A stretch of DNA of 64,000 bases, from NCBI GenBank assembly GCA_013388685.1, contig JACAET010000059.1, positions 96,694 through 160,693 on the forward strand. The letters run 5' to 3'. Under the pieces are notes generated by a model that ran no database searches, was not told the DNA's origin, and worked only from the letters and a program-made list of their open reading frames with translations. Both the position numbers and the translations under genes were made by a program. The number at the start of each line of letters is the position of its first letter. Position 1 is the first letter of the stretch. Source of the DNA: Chloroflexota bacterium (GTDB lineage: Bacteria > Chloroflexota > Anaerolineae > Anaerolineales > Villigracilaceae). This document shows positions 53,213 to 61,185 of the stretch, piece after piece.

Positions 53213-54315
53213 CAACCCACTATCCTGATTTCACGCGTCATGTCGGATAATACCTCCGCGCCGGTTTCAGTGACGACGACATTGTCCTCGATGCGAACGC
53301 CGTTCCTGCCCGGCAGGTAAATACCCGGCTCAACGGTAAACGCCATGCCAGACTCGAGAATCTGCATGTTATCGCCGCGCAGGTAAGGCTCCTCGTGTCC
53401 TTCCATGCCGATGCCGTGGCCGGTGCGATGCGTGAAATACTTCCCGTATCCCGATTTCTCGATCACCTCACGGGCGGCAATATCCACGTTCGCGCACGGG
53501 ACACCAGGCTTGGCGGCGGCGCGCCCGGCGGCGTTTGCCTCCTGCACAATCGCATGAATCGTTCGATATTCCTCTTCCACCTCAGCCACCGCAAAGGTAC
53601 GCGTCAGGTCCGAGATGTAGCCGTCGCAGGCGGCGCCCCAATCCACGACGAGCAGGTCGCCCGGCTGTAATTTCCTGCCGCTTGGAGAGGCATGCGGGTT
53701 CGCCGAATTCGGTCCTCCGGAGACGATGGGGCTGAACGGCATCTCCGGTTCTGAGCCGTGTCGGAGCAATTGCGTCACCAGTTCGGCGGAGAGTTCCTTC
53801 TCCGTCATGCCGATTTTGATCAGCGGGATGGTCGCCTCGAGCGCGGCTTGCGCGATCTTCACCGCCTTGCGCATCGCTTCGACCTCGGTTCGATCCTTCC
53901 TCAAACGCAGAGTCGCCAACACATCGCCCGCATCGGGATATTCCGCTTCGGGCGCGGCGTTCCTGACGTAACGATACTCCAGCAGGCGGAGGTTGCGCGG
54001 CTCGACCCCGATGCGTTTCCCATCCAGACCGAGAGCCTGCACCGCGCTCCGAAAAGCCTTGTCCCACGCCGACGGGTTTTCGGGATAGGCAAACACCTGC
54101 AAGGCATACGGCAGAGCGGCAACCTTCTGTAATTCCAACTCGGGCAGAACGATTGCCGGGGTCTGATCGCTGGCAAAAAACAAAACGACCGGGCGTTCCA
54201 TCAGGTGAAACCCCAAACCGGTCAGATGCTTCAGCGTGGGACTCGGATTCAGAATCACCGCGTCCAGGTTCGAGTTCCGGAGCGAGGCGTTGAGTTTTTC
54301 GAAACGGGATGTCAT
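53212..54315 (-). CDS. M24-family Xaa-Pro aminopeptidase
   Basis: The 367-residue protein has a creatinase-like N-domain (residues 1-135) and a pita-bread catalytic domain. Metal ligands are visible: Asp in VVDWGAACDGYISDLTR (two Asp), His in HRTGHGIGMEGHEEP, Glu in FTVEPGIYLPG and Glu in RIEDNVVV. It cleaves N-terminal residues before proline or dipeptides. ATG 54315 overlaps the SDR stop (ATGA) and has AGGAG upstream; the longer open frame to 54693 is not convincing because its translation is Arg/Pro-rich and overlaps the SDR gene. Confidence 0.92.
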   Translation of the reverse strand: MTSRFEKLNASLRNSNLDAVILNPSPTLKHLTGLGFHLMERPVVLFFASDQTPAIVLPELELQKVAALPYALQVFAYPENPSAWDKAFRSAVQALGLDGKRIGVEPRNLRLLEYRYVRNAAPEAEYPDAGDVLATLRLRKDRTEVEAMRKAVKIAQAALEATIPLIKIGMTEKELSAELVTQLLRHGSEPEMPFSPIVSGGPNSANPHASPSGRKLQPGDLLVVDWGAACDGYISDLTRTFAVAEVEEEYRTIHAIVQEANAAGRAAAKPGVPCANVDIAAREVIEKSGYGKYFTHRTGHGIGMEGHEEPYLRGDNMQILESGMAFTVEPGIYLPGRNGVRIEDNVVVTETGAEVLSDMTREIRIVG

Positions 54316-55133
54316 GAGGCGGCACTCCTGTGCTTTTTCTTTGTCAGAAACTGGATCACGATCCAATCCACCAGCCAGGGCATGGTGCGGTCGGCAAACA
54401 GGGCAATGCGGTAATACCAGGGGATGATGACGGCGCGGCGCGGGCGCCGGGCAAGGTCCACCACGCGCTGTGCCACGTATTCGGAGGTCATCGAGCGGAA
54501 GTATTTTCGCAGGACGGAATGTTTCATCGGATGGTTGCCCGTGTGCTGACCGAATTCCGTCCGCGCCGGTCCGGGGTAAATGCCGCTGACGCGGATACCG
54601 AAAGGCTGTACTTCGCGGCGAAGGGCATCGGTAAAACCGCGCACACCGAATTTGGCGGCGGAGTAAATGGAATAGGTGGAGGGAGCGATCCACCCGGCCA
54701 CCGAAGACATGTTGATGATATGTCCGCTTCTTCGCTGGAGCATATACGGCAGGACAGCCCGCGTAGTCTGGATCAAGCCGGTCAGATTGACTTGAATCTG
54801 CGTTTCGATGTCGCGATCGGGATCGAGTCTTTCCAGCCAGCTGAGGCGCCCGAAACCGGCGTTGTTGAAAAGGATGTCAATCTGCCCGTACAGGTCAATG
54901 GCGCTCTTGACCATTACGTTGATTTCGTCGCGGTTGGTGACGTCCGCGGGGACGGCAATCGCTTCGCCGCCCCGGTCTTGAATTCTGGATGCCAGTTCCT
55001 GCAGGCGTTCGAGGCGGCGCGCCGCCAGCACAACCTTGCAGCCTTCTTCCGCAAAGAGACGCGAGGCATCCTGTCCGAATCCCGAAGATGCACCCGTGAT
55101 GAGAACGACTTTGTTTCTCAGGTCAATCGTCAT
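54312..55133 (-). CDS. Short-chain dehydrogenase/reductase (SDR)
   Basis: The 273-residue classical SDR has the NAD(P) motif VVLITGASSGFGQDASRL, NNAGFGRLS, the catalytic Ser in NMSSVAGW, and YSIYSAAKFG with Tyr and Lys. The C-terminal 60 residues are basic and hydrophobic and may associate with the membrane. ARRLERLQ after the first beta-alpha-beta unit suggests NADP preference. The start is ATG 55133 (MTIDLRNK). Its substrate is unknown. It is translationally coupled to the M24 peptidase gene. Confidence 0.9.
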   Translation of the reverse strand: MTIDLRNKVVLITGASSGFGQDASRLFAEEGCKVVLAARRLERLQELASRIQDRGGEAIAVPADVTNRDEINVMVKSAIDLYGQIDILFNNAGFGRLSWLERLDPDRDIETQIQVNLTGLIQTTRAVLPYMLQRRSGHIINMSSVAGWIAPSTYSIYSAAKFGVRGFTDALRREVQPFGIRVSGIYPGPARTEFGQHTGNHPMKHSVLRKYFRSMTSEYVAQRVVDLARRPRRAVIIPWYYRIALFADRTMPWLVDWIVIQFLTKKKHRSAAS

Positions 55134-55192
55134 GATCGTTTCACCCAATAATGAGGTGGTGGTTCTTCACTGCCGATTTTACCGTGCGCCGC

Positions 55193-57670
55193 TTATTCTC
55201 CGTCTTCCTGCGTTTCTTCCTTGTTCTGTCGCCGGGGGTGCGGCGGTTCGATGACCACTTCGGAGGAAAGAGCGATCTTGAGCACATCGTCCATGTGTCG
55301 GACCGGCAGGATCTTCAGTTCGGTCCTTGCAGCTTTGGGGAGTTCAATCAGGTCCTTCATGTTTTTTTCGGGCAGGATCACCGTTTTCAGTCCGGCGCGG
55401 TGCGCCGCGAGCACTTTTTCGCGAACGCCGCCAATGGGAAGCACACGCCCGCGCAGGGTGATTTCGCCGGTCATGCCAACGTGCCGGAACACCGGCCTGC
55501 CCGTCAGCGCGGAGATGATGGCGGTCGCCACGGTGATGCCCGCCGAAGGTCCATCCTTTGGAATGGCGCCTTCGGGCATGTGAACATGGATGTCCATCCG
55601 TTCGAAGACTTCCAGATCAATGTTCAATTGTGCAGCGCGCGATTTGATATAGGTCAGCGCCGCCTGTCCGGATTCCTGCATGATATCGCCGATCTGCCCG
55701 GTCATTTGCAGACCGCCCTTGCCTTCCAAAATGGCAACTTCAACCGGCATGATCTCGCCGCCGTTCTCCGTCCACGCCAGCGAGGTAACCACGCCGACCT
55801 CATCCGAGCGTTCCGCCTCAGACTGGAAGAATTGTTGCGGACCGAGCAATTTCTCCACCGCTTCGGCGTCAATGGTGGCGGGGAACTTCTTGCCCTCCGC
55901 CTTCAGGCGCGCCACCTTGCGGCAAACCTTACCAATTTCACGTTCGAGATTACGCACCCCCGCCTCGTAGGTATACTCGCGGATGATCCGGCGGACCGCC
56001 TCCATTTCGAACTGGAGATTCACATCCTCCAACCCATTTTCCTCGATCTGGCGCGGGATCAGGTATCGGTGGGCGATTTCCAGCTTCTCCTCCTCAATGT
56101 AACCGGGAAATTCGATCACTTCCATGCGGTCGAGCAGGGCGGGCGGGATGCTGCCGAGGTAATTGGCGGTCGTCACAAACATGACCTTCGAAAGATCGAA
56201 CGGCAGTTCGAGGTAGTGATCGCTAAAGGCATAGTTCTGTTCGGGGTCCAGCACTTCAAGCATGGCAGAAGCGGGATCGCCGCGAAAGTCCGAATAGAGT
56301 TTGTCAATTTCATCCAGCATGAACAGCGGATTGGAGGTGCCTGCCCGCTTCATGGTTTGAATGATGCGCCCGGGCAGGGCGCCAATATACGTGCGGCGAT
56401 GTCCGCGAATTTCGGCTTCGTCGCGCACGCCGCCCAGCGACACGCGCACGAACTTCCTGCCGAGCGCTTCGGCAATGGAACGCCCGAGCGAGGTCTTGCC
56501 CGTTCCGGGCGGACCCACAAAGCACAAAATTGGCTGACGTTCCTTCTTCGGTTTCAAAGAACGGACGGCGATATATTCGAGAATGCGTTCCTTGGCTTTT
56601 TTCAATCCGTAATGATCGCGTTCGAGGATTTTTGCCGCGTTCTTTACGTCCAGATTATCCGGTGTCAAATTCGACCACGGTAATTCCACGATCCAGTCAA
56701 TGTACGAACGGATGATGCCCACTTCGGGCGCCATGGGCGGCATCTGATTGAGGCGCTCCAGTTCCTTGAGCGCCACCGCCTTGGGTTCGGCGGGCAGGTT
56801 GGCGGCTTCCAACTTTTCCCTGAGTTCGGAGGCGTCCTTGGTGAAAACATCGCCTTCGCCCAATTCGTTCTGGATTTGGCGCATTTGTTCGCGCAGGTAA
56901 AACTCGCGCTGGCTCTTATCCACCTCGTCTTGCACGCGGGCGTGGATCTCGTCTTCCAATTCCAGCACATCCACTTCCTGCGCCAGAATCTTGTTCAGCG
57001 CCTGCAGGCGTCCGCGCACATCGAGCAGCATCAACAGGCTTTGCTTCGTCTCATAGTTCAGCGCCAGTGAGGTGGCGATCATGTCTGCCAGCCACCCCGG
57101 CTCCGAGATGTTCATGGCGAAGAGATGCGCTTCCTCGGGGATGGTGCGATCCAATTGCACACAGCGGTCGAACAGGTCGAGAACCGAACGCATGAGAGCC
57201 TGCGTCTGGCGATCTGCCGTTTGCGGTTCGGAGACCACGCGGGCGCGTACCACGAGGTAAGGCGTAGTGCGAACGAACTGCACCACCTCCACGCGGCGGC
57301 GCCCCTGTACCAGGGCGGAGCGTGAGCCGTCCGGCATGGCAAGCAGGCGCCCCACCGCCAGCTCCACCCCGACGGGCAGAAAATCCCCCGCGCCGGGCCT
57401 GTCCTGCTCGGGATCGGTTTGTGTCAGCCCGATGACGGTCAAACCTTTGCGTTGCGCCTCTTCCACCGCCAGTAGAGAAGCCTCGCGCCCCACAAATATC
57501 GGCGAGACCATATGAGGAAAGATGATCAGGTCTCGCAAAGGCAGCACCGCGGCTTCGATCATGCCGTCGGCATCAGGTTCACGATTCGGAACACGATACA
57601 ACTCGTCTGTGCGCTGCGAAAGGGTTAAATCAAAATTATCGTCTTCGTACCATTCTTTTTGATGACTCAT
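55193..57670 (-). CDS. lon: ATP-dependent protease Lon
   Basis: The 825-residue product is a full-length LonA. It has the N-domain (LPLRDLIIFPHMVSPIFVG, residues about 45-250), a coiled coil near 250-300, the AAA domain with Walker A GPPGTGKTSLG and FMLDEIDKL, and the protease domain with catalytic S709 in PKDGPSAGITVA and the Lys in GGVREKVLAAHRAG. It degrades misfolded and regulatory proteins in the cytoplasm. GGGGAGGTCCT precedes ATG 57670. It lies 16 bp after folC on the same strand. Confidence 0.97.
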   Translation of the reverse strand: MSHQKEWYEDDNFDLTLSQRTDELYRVPNREPDADGMIEAAVLPLRDLIIFPHMVSPIFVGREASLLAVEEAQRKGLTVIGLTQTDPEQDRPGAGDFLPVGVELAVGRLLAMPDGSRSALVQGRRRVEVVQFVRTTPYLVVRARVVSEPQTADRQTQALMRSVLDLFDRCVQLDRTIPEEAHLFAMNISEPGWLADMIATSLALNYETKQSLLMLLDVRGRLQALNKILAQEVDVLELEDEIHARVQDEVDKSQREFYLREQMRQIQNELGEGDVFTKDASELREKLEAANLPAEPKAVALKELERLNQMPPMAPEVGIIRSYIDWIVELPWSNLTPDNLDVKNAAKILERDHYGLKKAKERILEYIAVRSLKPKKERQPILCFVGPPGTGKTSLGRSIAEALGRKFVRVSLGGVRDEAEIRGHRRTYIGALPGRIIQTMKRAGTSNPLFMLDEIDKLYSDFRGDPASAMLEVLDPEQNYAFSDHYLELPFDLSKVMFVTTANYLGSIPPALLDRMEVIEFPGYIEEEKLEIAHRYLIPRQIEENGLEDVNLQFEMEAVRRIIREYTYEAGVRNLEREIGKVCRKVARLKAEGKKFPATIDAEAVEKLLGPQQFFQSEAERSDEVGVVTSLAWTENGGEIMPVEVAILEGKGGLQMTGQIGDIMQESGQAALTYIKSRAAQLNIDLEVFERMDIHVHMPEGAIPKDGPSAGITVATAIISALTGRPVFRHVGMTGEITLRGRVLPIGGVREKVLAAHRAGLKTVILPEKNMKDLIELPKAARTELKILPVRHMDDVLKIALSSEVVIEPPHPRRQNKEETQEDGE

Positions 57671-57686
57671 AGGACCTCCCCTCGCC

Positions 57687-59036
57687 TCATTCACGCTCTC
57701 CGTGCGGGAGAACCTGGGCGAGGGCAATTTTATTCCATGCCTGCAGGACTTCCGCCGTTACAAACATACTACCGGCAGACAGGACAATGCTACCATCTTT
57801 TGCGGATAACTCCAACGCCCGCGCCAGTGCGGCTTCGACAGGACCCACCGCTTCAGACTCGATGCCCGCCTGTTCCGCCAGCCCCAGAATATGCTCCACC
57901 GACAGCGCGCGGGGGTGATCGGCGCGTGTCACTATCAGTTTTCGTATCTTCGCCTTCATTTCCGCAAACATGCCGGGGATGTTCTTGTCCTCCGACGCGC
58001 CGAAGATGAGGTAAACCCTCTGACCGGGAAAGTATTCTTCCAACGTTTGGTGCAGTTTGGCAAACGAGTCTTGATTGTGTGCCGAGTCGAAAATGACAGG
58101 CGGGCGGCGCCTTGCAATCTCAAAACGGGCGCGCCATTGTACCTGAGAAAACCCCGCCTGGATGGCTTTGAGCGACATATCAATTCCGCTTGCCCGAAGG
58201 GCGGCAAAAGCGATTGCGGCGTTCTCAACCTGATGTTCGCCCAACAGAGGAATGGTAAGCATGCATTTCGAAGCGGATTCGTTGGGTTGGACATACATTG
58301 TCTGGCTGTCGAGCGACGCTCCAATCCTGCCAAACTTCATCTCCCTGCCCACCAGCAGGAATTCACATCCCCTCGATCTGGCTGCAGGCTCCAACACATC
58401 GAGCGCTTCAGCCTGCTGCGGAGACGAAACGACGGGTACGCCGTGTTTGATGATGCCCGCCTTCTCTCCCGCAATCTTGGCAAGCGTATCACCCAGCACC
58501 GCCATATGATCGTACGAAAGCGAGGTAATCACCGAAACCCTCGGCGTAACCACATTCGTTGCGTCCAGCCGCCCGCCCAAACCGACTTCGATCACTGCGG
58601 CGTTACATCCCTGCCTTGCAAATGCCAGGAACCCCAGTGCGGTGGTGATTTCGAACGTGGTAAGTTTGGGGATCTTCGCCACGCGGGGTTTCATCTCTTC
58701 CACCAATTCGACCAGTTGCGCGTGCGAAATGGGTTCTCCGCCGATTTGAATCCGTTCGCAGTAATCCAGCAAATGCGGCGAGGTATACAGCCCCACCTTG
58801 TAACCGCCTGCCCGCAACGCCGAAGCGCACAATGCGCTGACCGACCCCTTGCCCTTCGTCCCCGCCACATGGATGATGGGATAGGCATCTTGCGGGTTGC
58901 CAAGCGTATCCATCAAGGCAAACATGCGGTCAAGGTTAAACTCCGCTCTGGCAAGTTCGGAGGCATGTTTCAGGCTATAATCCACGAAAGAATATAGGTA
59001 ATCAAGGGCTTTGTTGTAGGCGGTTTCGATGTCCAT
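57687..59036 (-). CDS. folC: Folylpolyglutamate synthase / dihydrofolate synthase
   Basis: FolC adds glutamates to folates. The 449-residue protein contains the ATP-binding loop IIHVAGTKGKGSVSALCASA, SPHLLDYCERIQIGGEPIS and the Mg-binding FDSAHNQDS-type motif. The ATG at 59036 (MDIETAYNKAL) was chosen over an upstream alternative at 59096 that would overlap the divergent DUF503 gene. No strong ribosome binding site is visible. It is probably co-transcribed with lon. Confidence 0.94.
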   Translation of the reverse strand: MDIETAYNKALDYLYSFVDYSLKHASELARAEFNLDRMFALMDTLGNPQDAYPIIHVAGTKGKGSVSALCASALRAGGYKVGLYTSPHLLDYCERIQIGGEPISHAQLVELVEEMKPRVAKIPKLTTFEITTALGFLAFARQGCNAAVIEVGLGGRLDATNVVTPRVSVITSLSYDHMAVLGDTLAKIAGEKAGIIKHGVPVVSSPQQAEALDVLEPAARSRGCEFLLVGREMKFGRIGASLDSQTMYVQPNESASKCMLTIPLLGEHQVENAAIAFAALRASGIDMSLKAIQAGFSQVQWRARFEIARRRPPVIFDSAHNQDSFAKLHQTLEEYFPGQRVYLIFGASEDKNIPGMFAEMKAKIRKLIVTRADHPRALSVEHILGLAEQAGIESEAVGPVEAALARALELSAKDGSIVLSAGSMFVTAEVLQAWNKIALAQVLPHGERE

Positions 59037-59076
59037 GCAAGGGATTGTAAGACGTAATCGGTAATTCGTAAATCGC

Positions 59077-59358
59077 ATGCTTGCCACTCTGACCATCCAT
59101 CTTCATCTCCCTGCCTGTTCCTCCCTCAAGGAAAAACGCGGGCGGATCAAGCCGCTGATCTCACGCCTGCGCCGCGAGTTCAACGTATCGGTGGCGGAAA
59201 TGGATTTGAACGACCGCTGGCAGGAGGCGGTCATTGTTTGCGCCATGGTGGGAAATGGACGCGGCCGCCTGGAATCTGCAATGCAGAGCGTGGCAAAGTG
59301 GGTGGAAGGTCACTGGACGGATGGGGATGTGATTGGGCAAAAAATCGAAATCATTTAG
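59077..59358 (+). CDS. DUF503 (YlxP-like) small protein
   Basis: The 93-residue protein begins MLATLTIHLHLPACSSLKEKRG, the DUF503 signature (the usual form is SLKxKR), and ends KIEII. Members are single ferredoxin-like domains often found near infB/rbfA; their role is unknown. Here it is divergent from folC and followed by panE. Confidence 0.9.
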   Translation: MLATLTIHLHLPACSSLKEKRGRIKPLISRLRREFNVSVAEMDLNDRWQEAVIVCAMVGNGRGRLESAMQSVAKWVEGHWTDGDVIGQKIEII

Positions 59359-59407
59359 GCAGGGCGGTGTTGTAATTCCCAGGAAAAGAAACGGAGGTAA
59401 CAACAAG

Positions 59408-60349
59408 ATGAAGATTATCGTCATGGGCAGCGGCGGTGTGGGAGGCTATTATGGCGCTCTGCTGGCGCGCCGCGGCAACGACGTGACGTTCATTGCGCGC
59501 GGCGCCCATTTGGAAGCCATCCGCACAAACGGCCTGCAGGTGAAAAGCATCTTTGGAGATTTCAGCCTCCATCCGGCAAAGGCTGTCTCTGCGCCAGCCG
59601 AAGCGGGGGAGGCGGATTTGGTTCTCTTCTGCACAAAGACCTACAGCACCGAGGAGGCGGCGCAGGCGCTCCTGCCTGCTGTCGGTCCGAAAACAGCGGT
59701 GTTGAGTCTGCAAAACGGCGTGGATGCCTGCGAGCGGATTGGAAAAATTGTCGGGGTGGAGCATGTGGTGGGAGGGGCAACCTGGCTTTCCTCTGCGGTG
59801 GAGGCGCCGGGGGTGATTAAGCACGTGTCGCAGTTTCGGCGGGTGGTCATCGGGGAATTGTATGGGCGGCGTTCGGAGCGCATCGAAGCGATTGATAAGG
59901 TGTTGAAAGATACAGGCATTACGGTCGAAATTGCCGATGACATTCGAAAAGTTTTGTGGACGAAGTTTGTCTTTATTTCTGCGGCAAGCAGCCTGGGTTC
60001 GTTGACGCGTCTGCCCATTGGCGCGTGGCGGGCAGTGCCGGAGACGCGACAAATGGTCACCAACCTGATGCGTGAGGTGGAGGCGCTGGCACGCGCGCAA
60101 GGGATTGCACTGGATGATGATGTCGTCCAAAAATCCCTGGATTTCATGGATAACGCCGCTCCGCACATCAAGGCTTCGATGCAGTTGGACGTGGAGAATG
60201 GACGCCGCACAGAATTGGACTCGATGGTGGGCGTGATTGGGCAAAAGGGACGCGAGTTAGGTGTGCCTACGCCGACAGCCGATTTTGTATACGCCGCGCT
60301 GCTGCCCATCGAGTTAAAAGCACGCGTTGCGCCTTCAGCTGGTTCGTAG
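59408..60349 (+). CDS. panE: 2-dehydropantoate 2-reductase family protein
   Basis: The 313-residue protein has the dinucleotide-binding start KIIVMGSGGVGGYYGALLA, QNGVDACERIG, and the catalytic Lys and Asn regions LWTKFVFISA. PanE reduces ketopantoate to pantoate for CoA synthesis using NADPH. Several paralogues of this family in other genomes have unrelated keto substrates, so the biochemical name is probable rather than certain. CGGAGGTAACAACAAG precedes the ATG at 59408. Confidence 0.85.
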   Translation: MKIIVMGSGGVGGYYGALLARRGNDVTFIARGAHLEAIRTNGLQVKSIFGDFSLHPAKAVSAPAEAGEADLVLFCTKTYSTEEAAQALLPAVGPKTAVLSLQNGVDACERIGKIVGVEHVVGGATWLSSAVEAPGVIKHVSQFRRVVIGELYGRRSERIEAIDKVLKDTGITVEIADDIRKVLWTKFVFISAASSLGSLTRLPIGAWRAVPETRQMVTNLMREVEALARAQGIALDDDVVQKSLDFMDNAAPHIKASMQLDVENGRRTELDSMVGVIGQKGRELGVPTPTADFVYAALLPIELKARVAPSAGS

Positions 60350-60396
60350 TGTGCACAGCGAGTTTCAAGTTTTTTACGGATAGTTACAAAATTAAT

Positions 60397-60425
60397 TTGA
60401 CTTTTGGCGAGCAGGTTCGTAAAAT
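60397..60425 (+). promoter_or_regulatory. Strong sigma-70 promoter upstream of the leader ORF and cstA region
   Basis: TTGACT (60397-60402) and TAAAAT (60420-60425) are 17 bp apart. The inferred transcript begins about 70 nt before the small leader ORF. Confidence 0.78.
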
Positions 60426-60501
60426 AGAGTGCAAATTCCTTTCATGGTTTAGCGACGGATTTTTGAGAGGTTTGGTTATCTCCTGCTGTGGAGGTTGTTG
60501 A

Positions 60502-60588
60502 ATGCCGATCTCGTCAAAAACTTTAGGGGTTGGGGTTGCTTGGCAAGCCGGGCAAATCGTCGTGTTTGCCGCCGGAGTATTGTTGTAA
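60502..60588 (+). CDS. 28-codon leader ORF
   Basis: An ATG with GGAGG nine bases upstream opens a 28-codon frame starting MPISSKTLGVGVAW and ending FAAGVLL with TAA at 60588. It is followed seven bases later by a small stem and a T-rich stretch before the next gene. This arrangement resembles a leader peptide with attenuation or a small membrane peptide. Coding is supported only by the ribosome binding site and position. Confidence 0.4.
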   Translation: MPISSKTLGVGVAWQAGQIVVFAAGVLL

Positions 60589-60594
60589 CGTCAT

Positions 60595-60628
60595 TGAGCC
60601 GCTGGCTCATTGGCGTTTTTATTTTTTC
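60595..60628 (+). promoter_or_regulatory. Possible attenuator hairpin
   Basis: TGAGCC-GCT-GGCTCA (60595-60609) is a 6-bp stem followed by TTGGCG and a T-rich run to 60628, directly before AGGAG of the downstream gene. Confidence 0.45.
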
Positions 60629-60639
60629 AGGAGCGCAAG

Positions 60640-61029
60640 ATGGAGCATCCCCTGTTGGTGGAGATCATCGCCTATGCGCCAACCGCGTATTATCACTGCA
60701 CGCATTGCGAGGTGGCGTGGCGCGAAATGGGCAAGTCGAACCGTGTGCATGAGGAGCAGCTGGAGAGCAGTCTGCCGGAAGATTTGCAGCGCGAGTATTT
60801 GGCGGTATCCGATTGGGTGAAGGAGATGTTTCGGGTTCATTGTGACCAGGTGATCGTCAAGGTGATTGACGCGGCATCGGTGGAGGGGTTTTACAAATCC
60901 TTGAAATATGGCGCCCGCCGCTATCCGGCGGTGATCATAAATGGCAAATTCCGTTTTATTGGGAGTCAGATGCTGGAACCTGCCGGCAGGGAAATTGCCC
61001 GCCAGCTATCAGGCGAGGCGGCATTTTGA
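60640..61029 (+). CDS. Thioredoxin/glutaredoxin-fold protein with CxxC motif
   Basis: The 129-residue cytoplasmic protein has C20-THC in YHCTHCEVAW near the N-terminus and a thioredoxin-fold tail including RRYPAVIINGKFRFIG, where the cis-Pro (P near residue 100) lies. It could be a thiol reductase or metal chaperone. AGGAGCGCAAG precedes the ATG at 60640. The gene is downstream of the strong promoter and leader ORF and upstream of cstA. Confidence 0.7.
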   Translation: MEHPLLVEIIAYAPTAYYHCTHCEVAWREMGKSNRVHEEQLESSLPEDLQREYLAVSDWVKEMFRVHCDQVIVKVIDAASVEGFYKSLKYGARRYPAVIINGKFRFIGSQMLEPAGREIARQLSGEAAF

Positions 61030-61059
61030 ACGCTTGCGCAGGATGCAGAGAGGAGGTGA

Positions 61060-61185
61060 ATGGCAGGGAGGTTCGTTTTACTTCATGTCGAGGATGGCGC
61101 AAAAGAGGAGCCATCCGCTGGGCAGGTTTGTGTGTCAACTCGTACATGTTGTCATGCTAGACCCAAAAGGAGGATTTCGTTATGA
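61060..61185 (+). CDS. 41-codon ORF overlapping the cstA start
   Basis: ATG 61060 has AGGAGGTGA immediately upstream, one of the best ribosome binding sites in the window. The frame begins MAGRFVLLHVEDGAKEEPSA, includes VSTRTCCHARPKRRISL and stops at TGA 61183-61185 in a 4-bp ATGA overlap with cstA. Translation would reach the cstA start, so it may be a coupling ORF. The sequence does not resemble YbdD. Confidence 0.4.
   Translation: MAGRFVLLHVEDGAKEEPSAGQVCVSTRTCCHARPKRRISL

Noticed and set aside
54316..54693. N-terminal extension of the M24 peptidase
   Set aside because: The extension overlaps the SDR gene, is Arg/Pro-rich and starts far from a ribosome binding site; ATG 54315 has AGGAG and an ATGA overlap.
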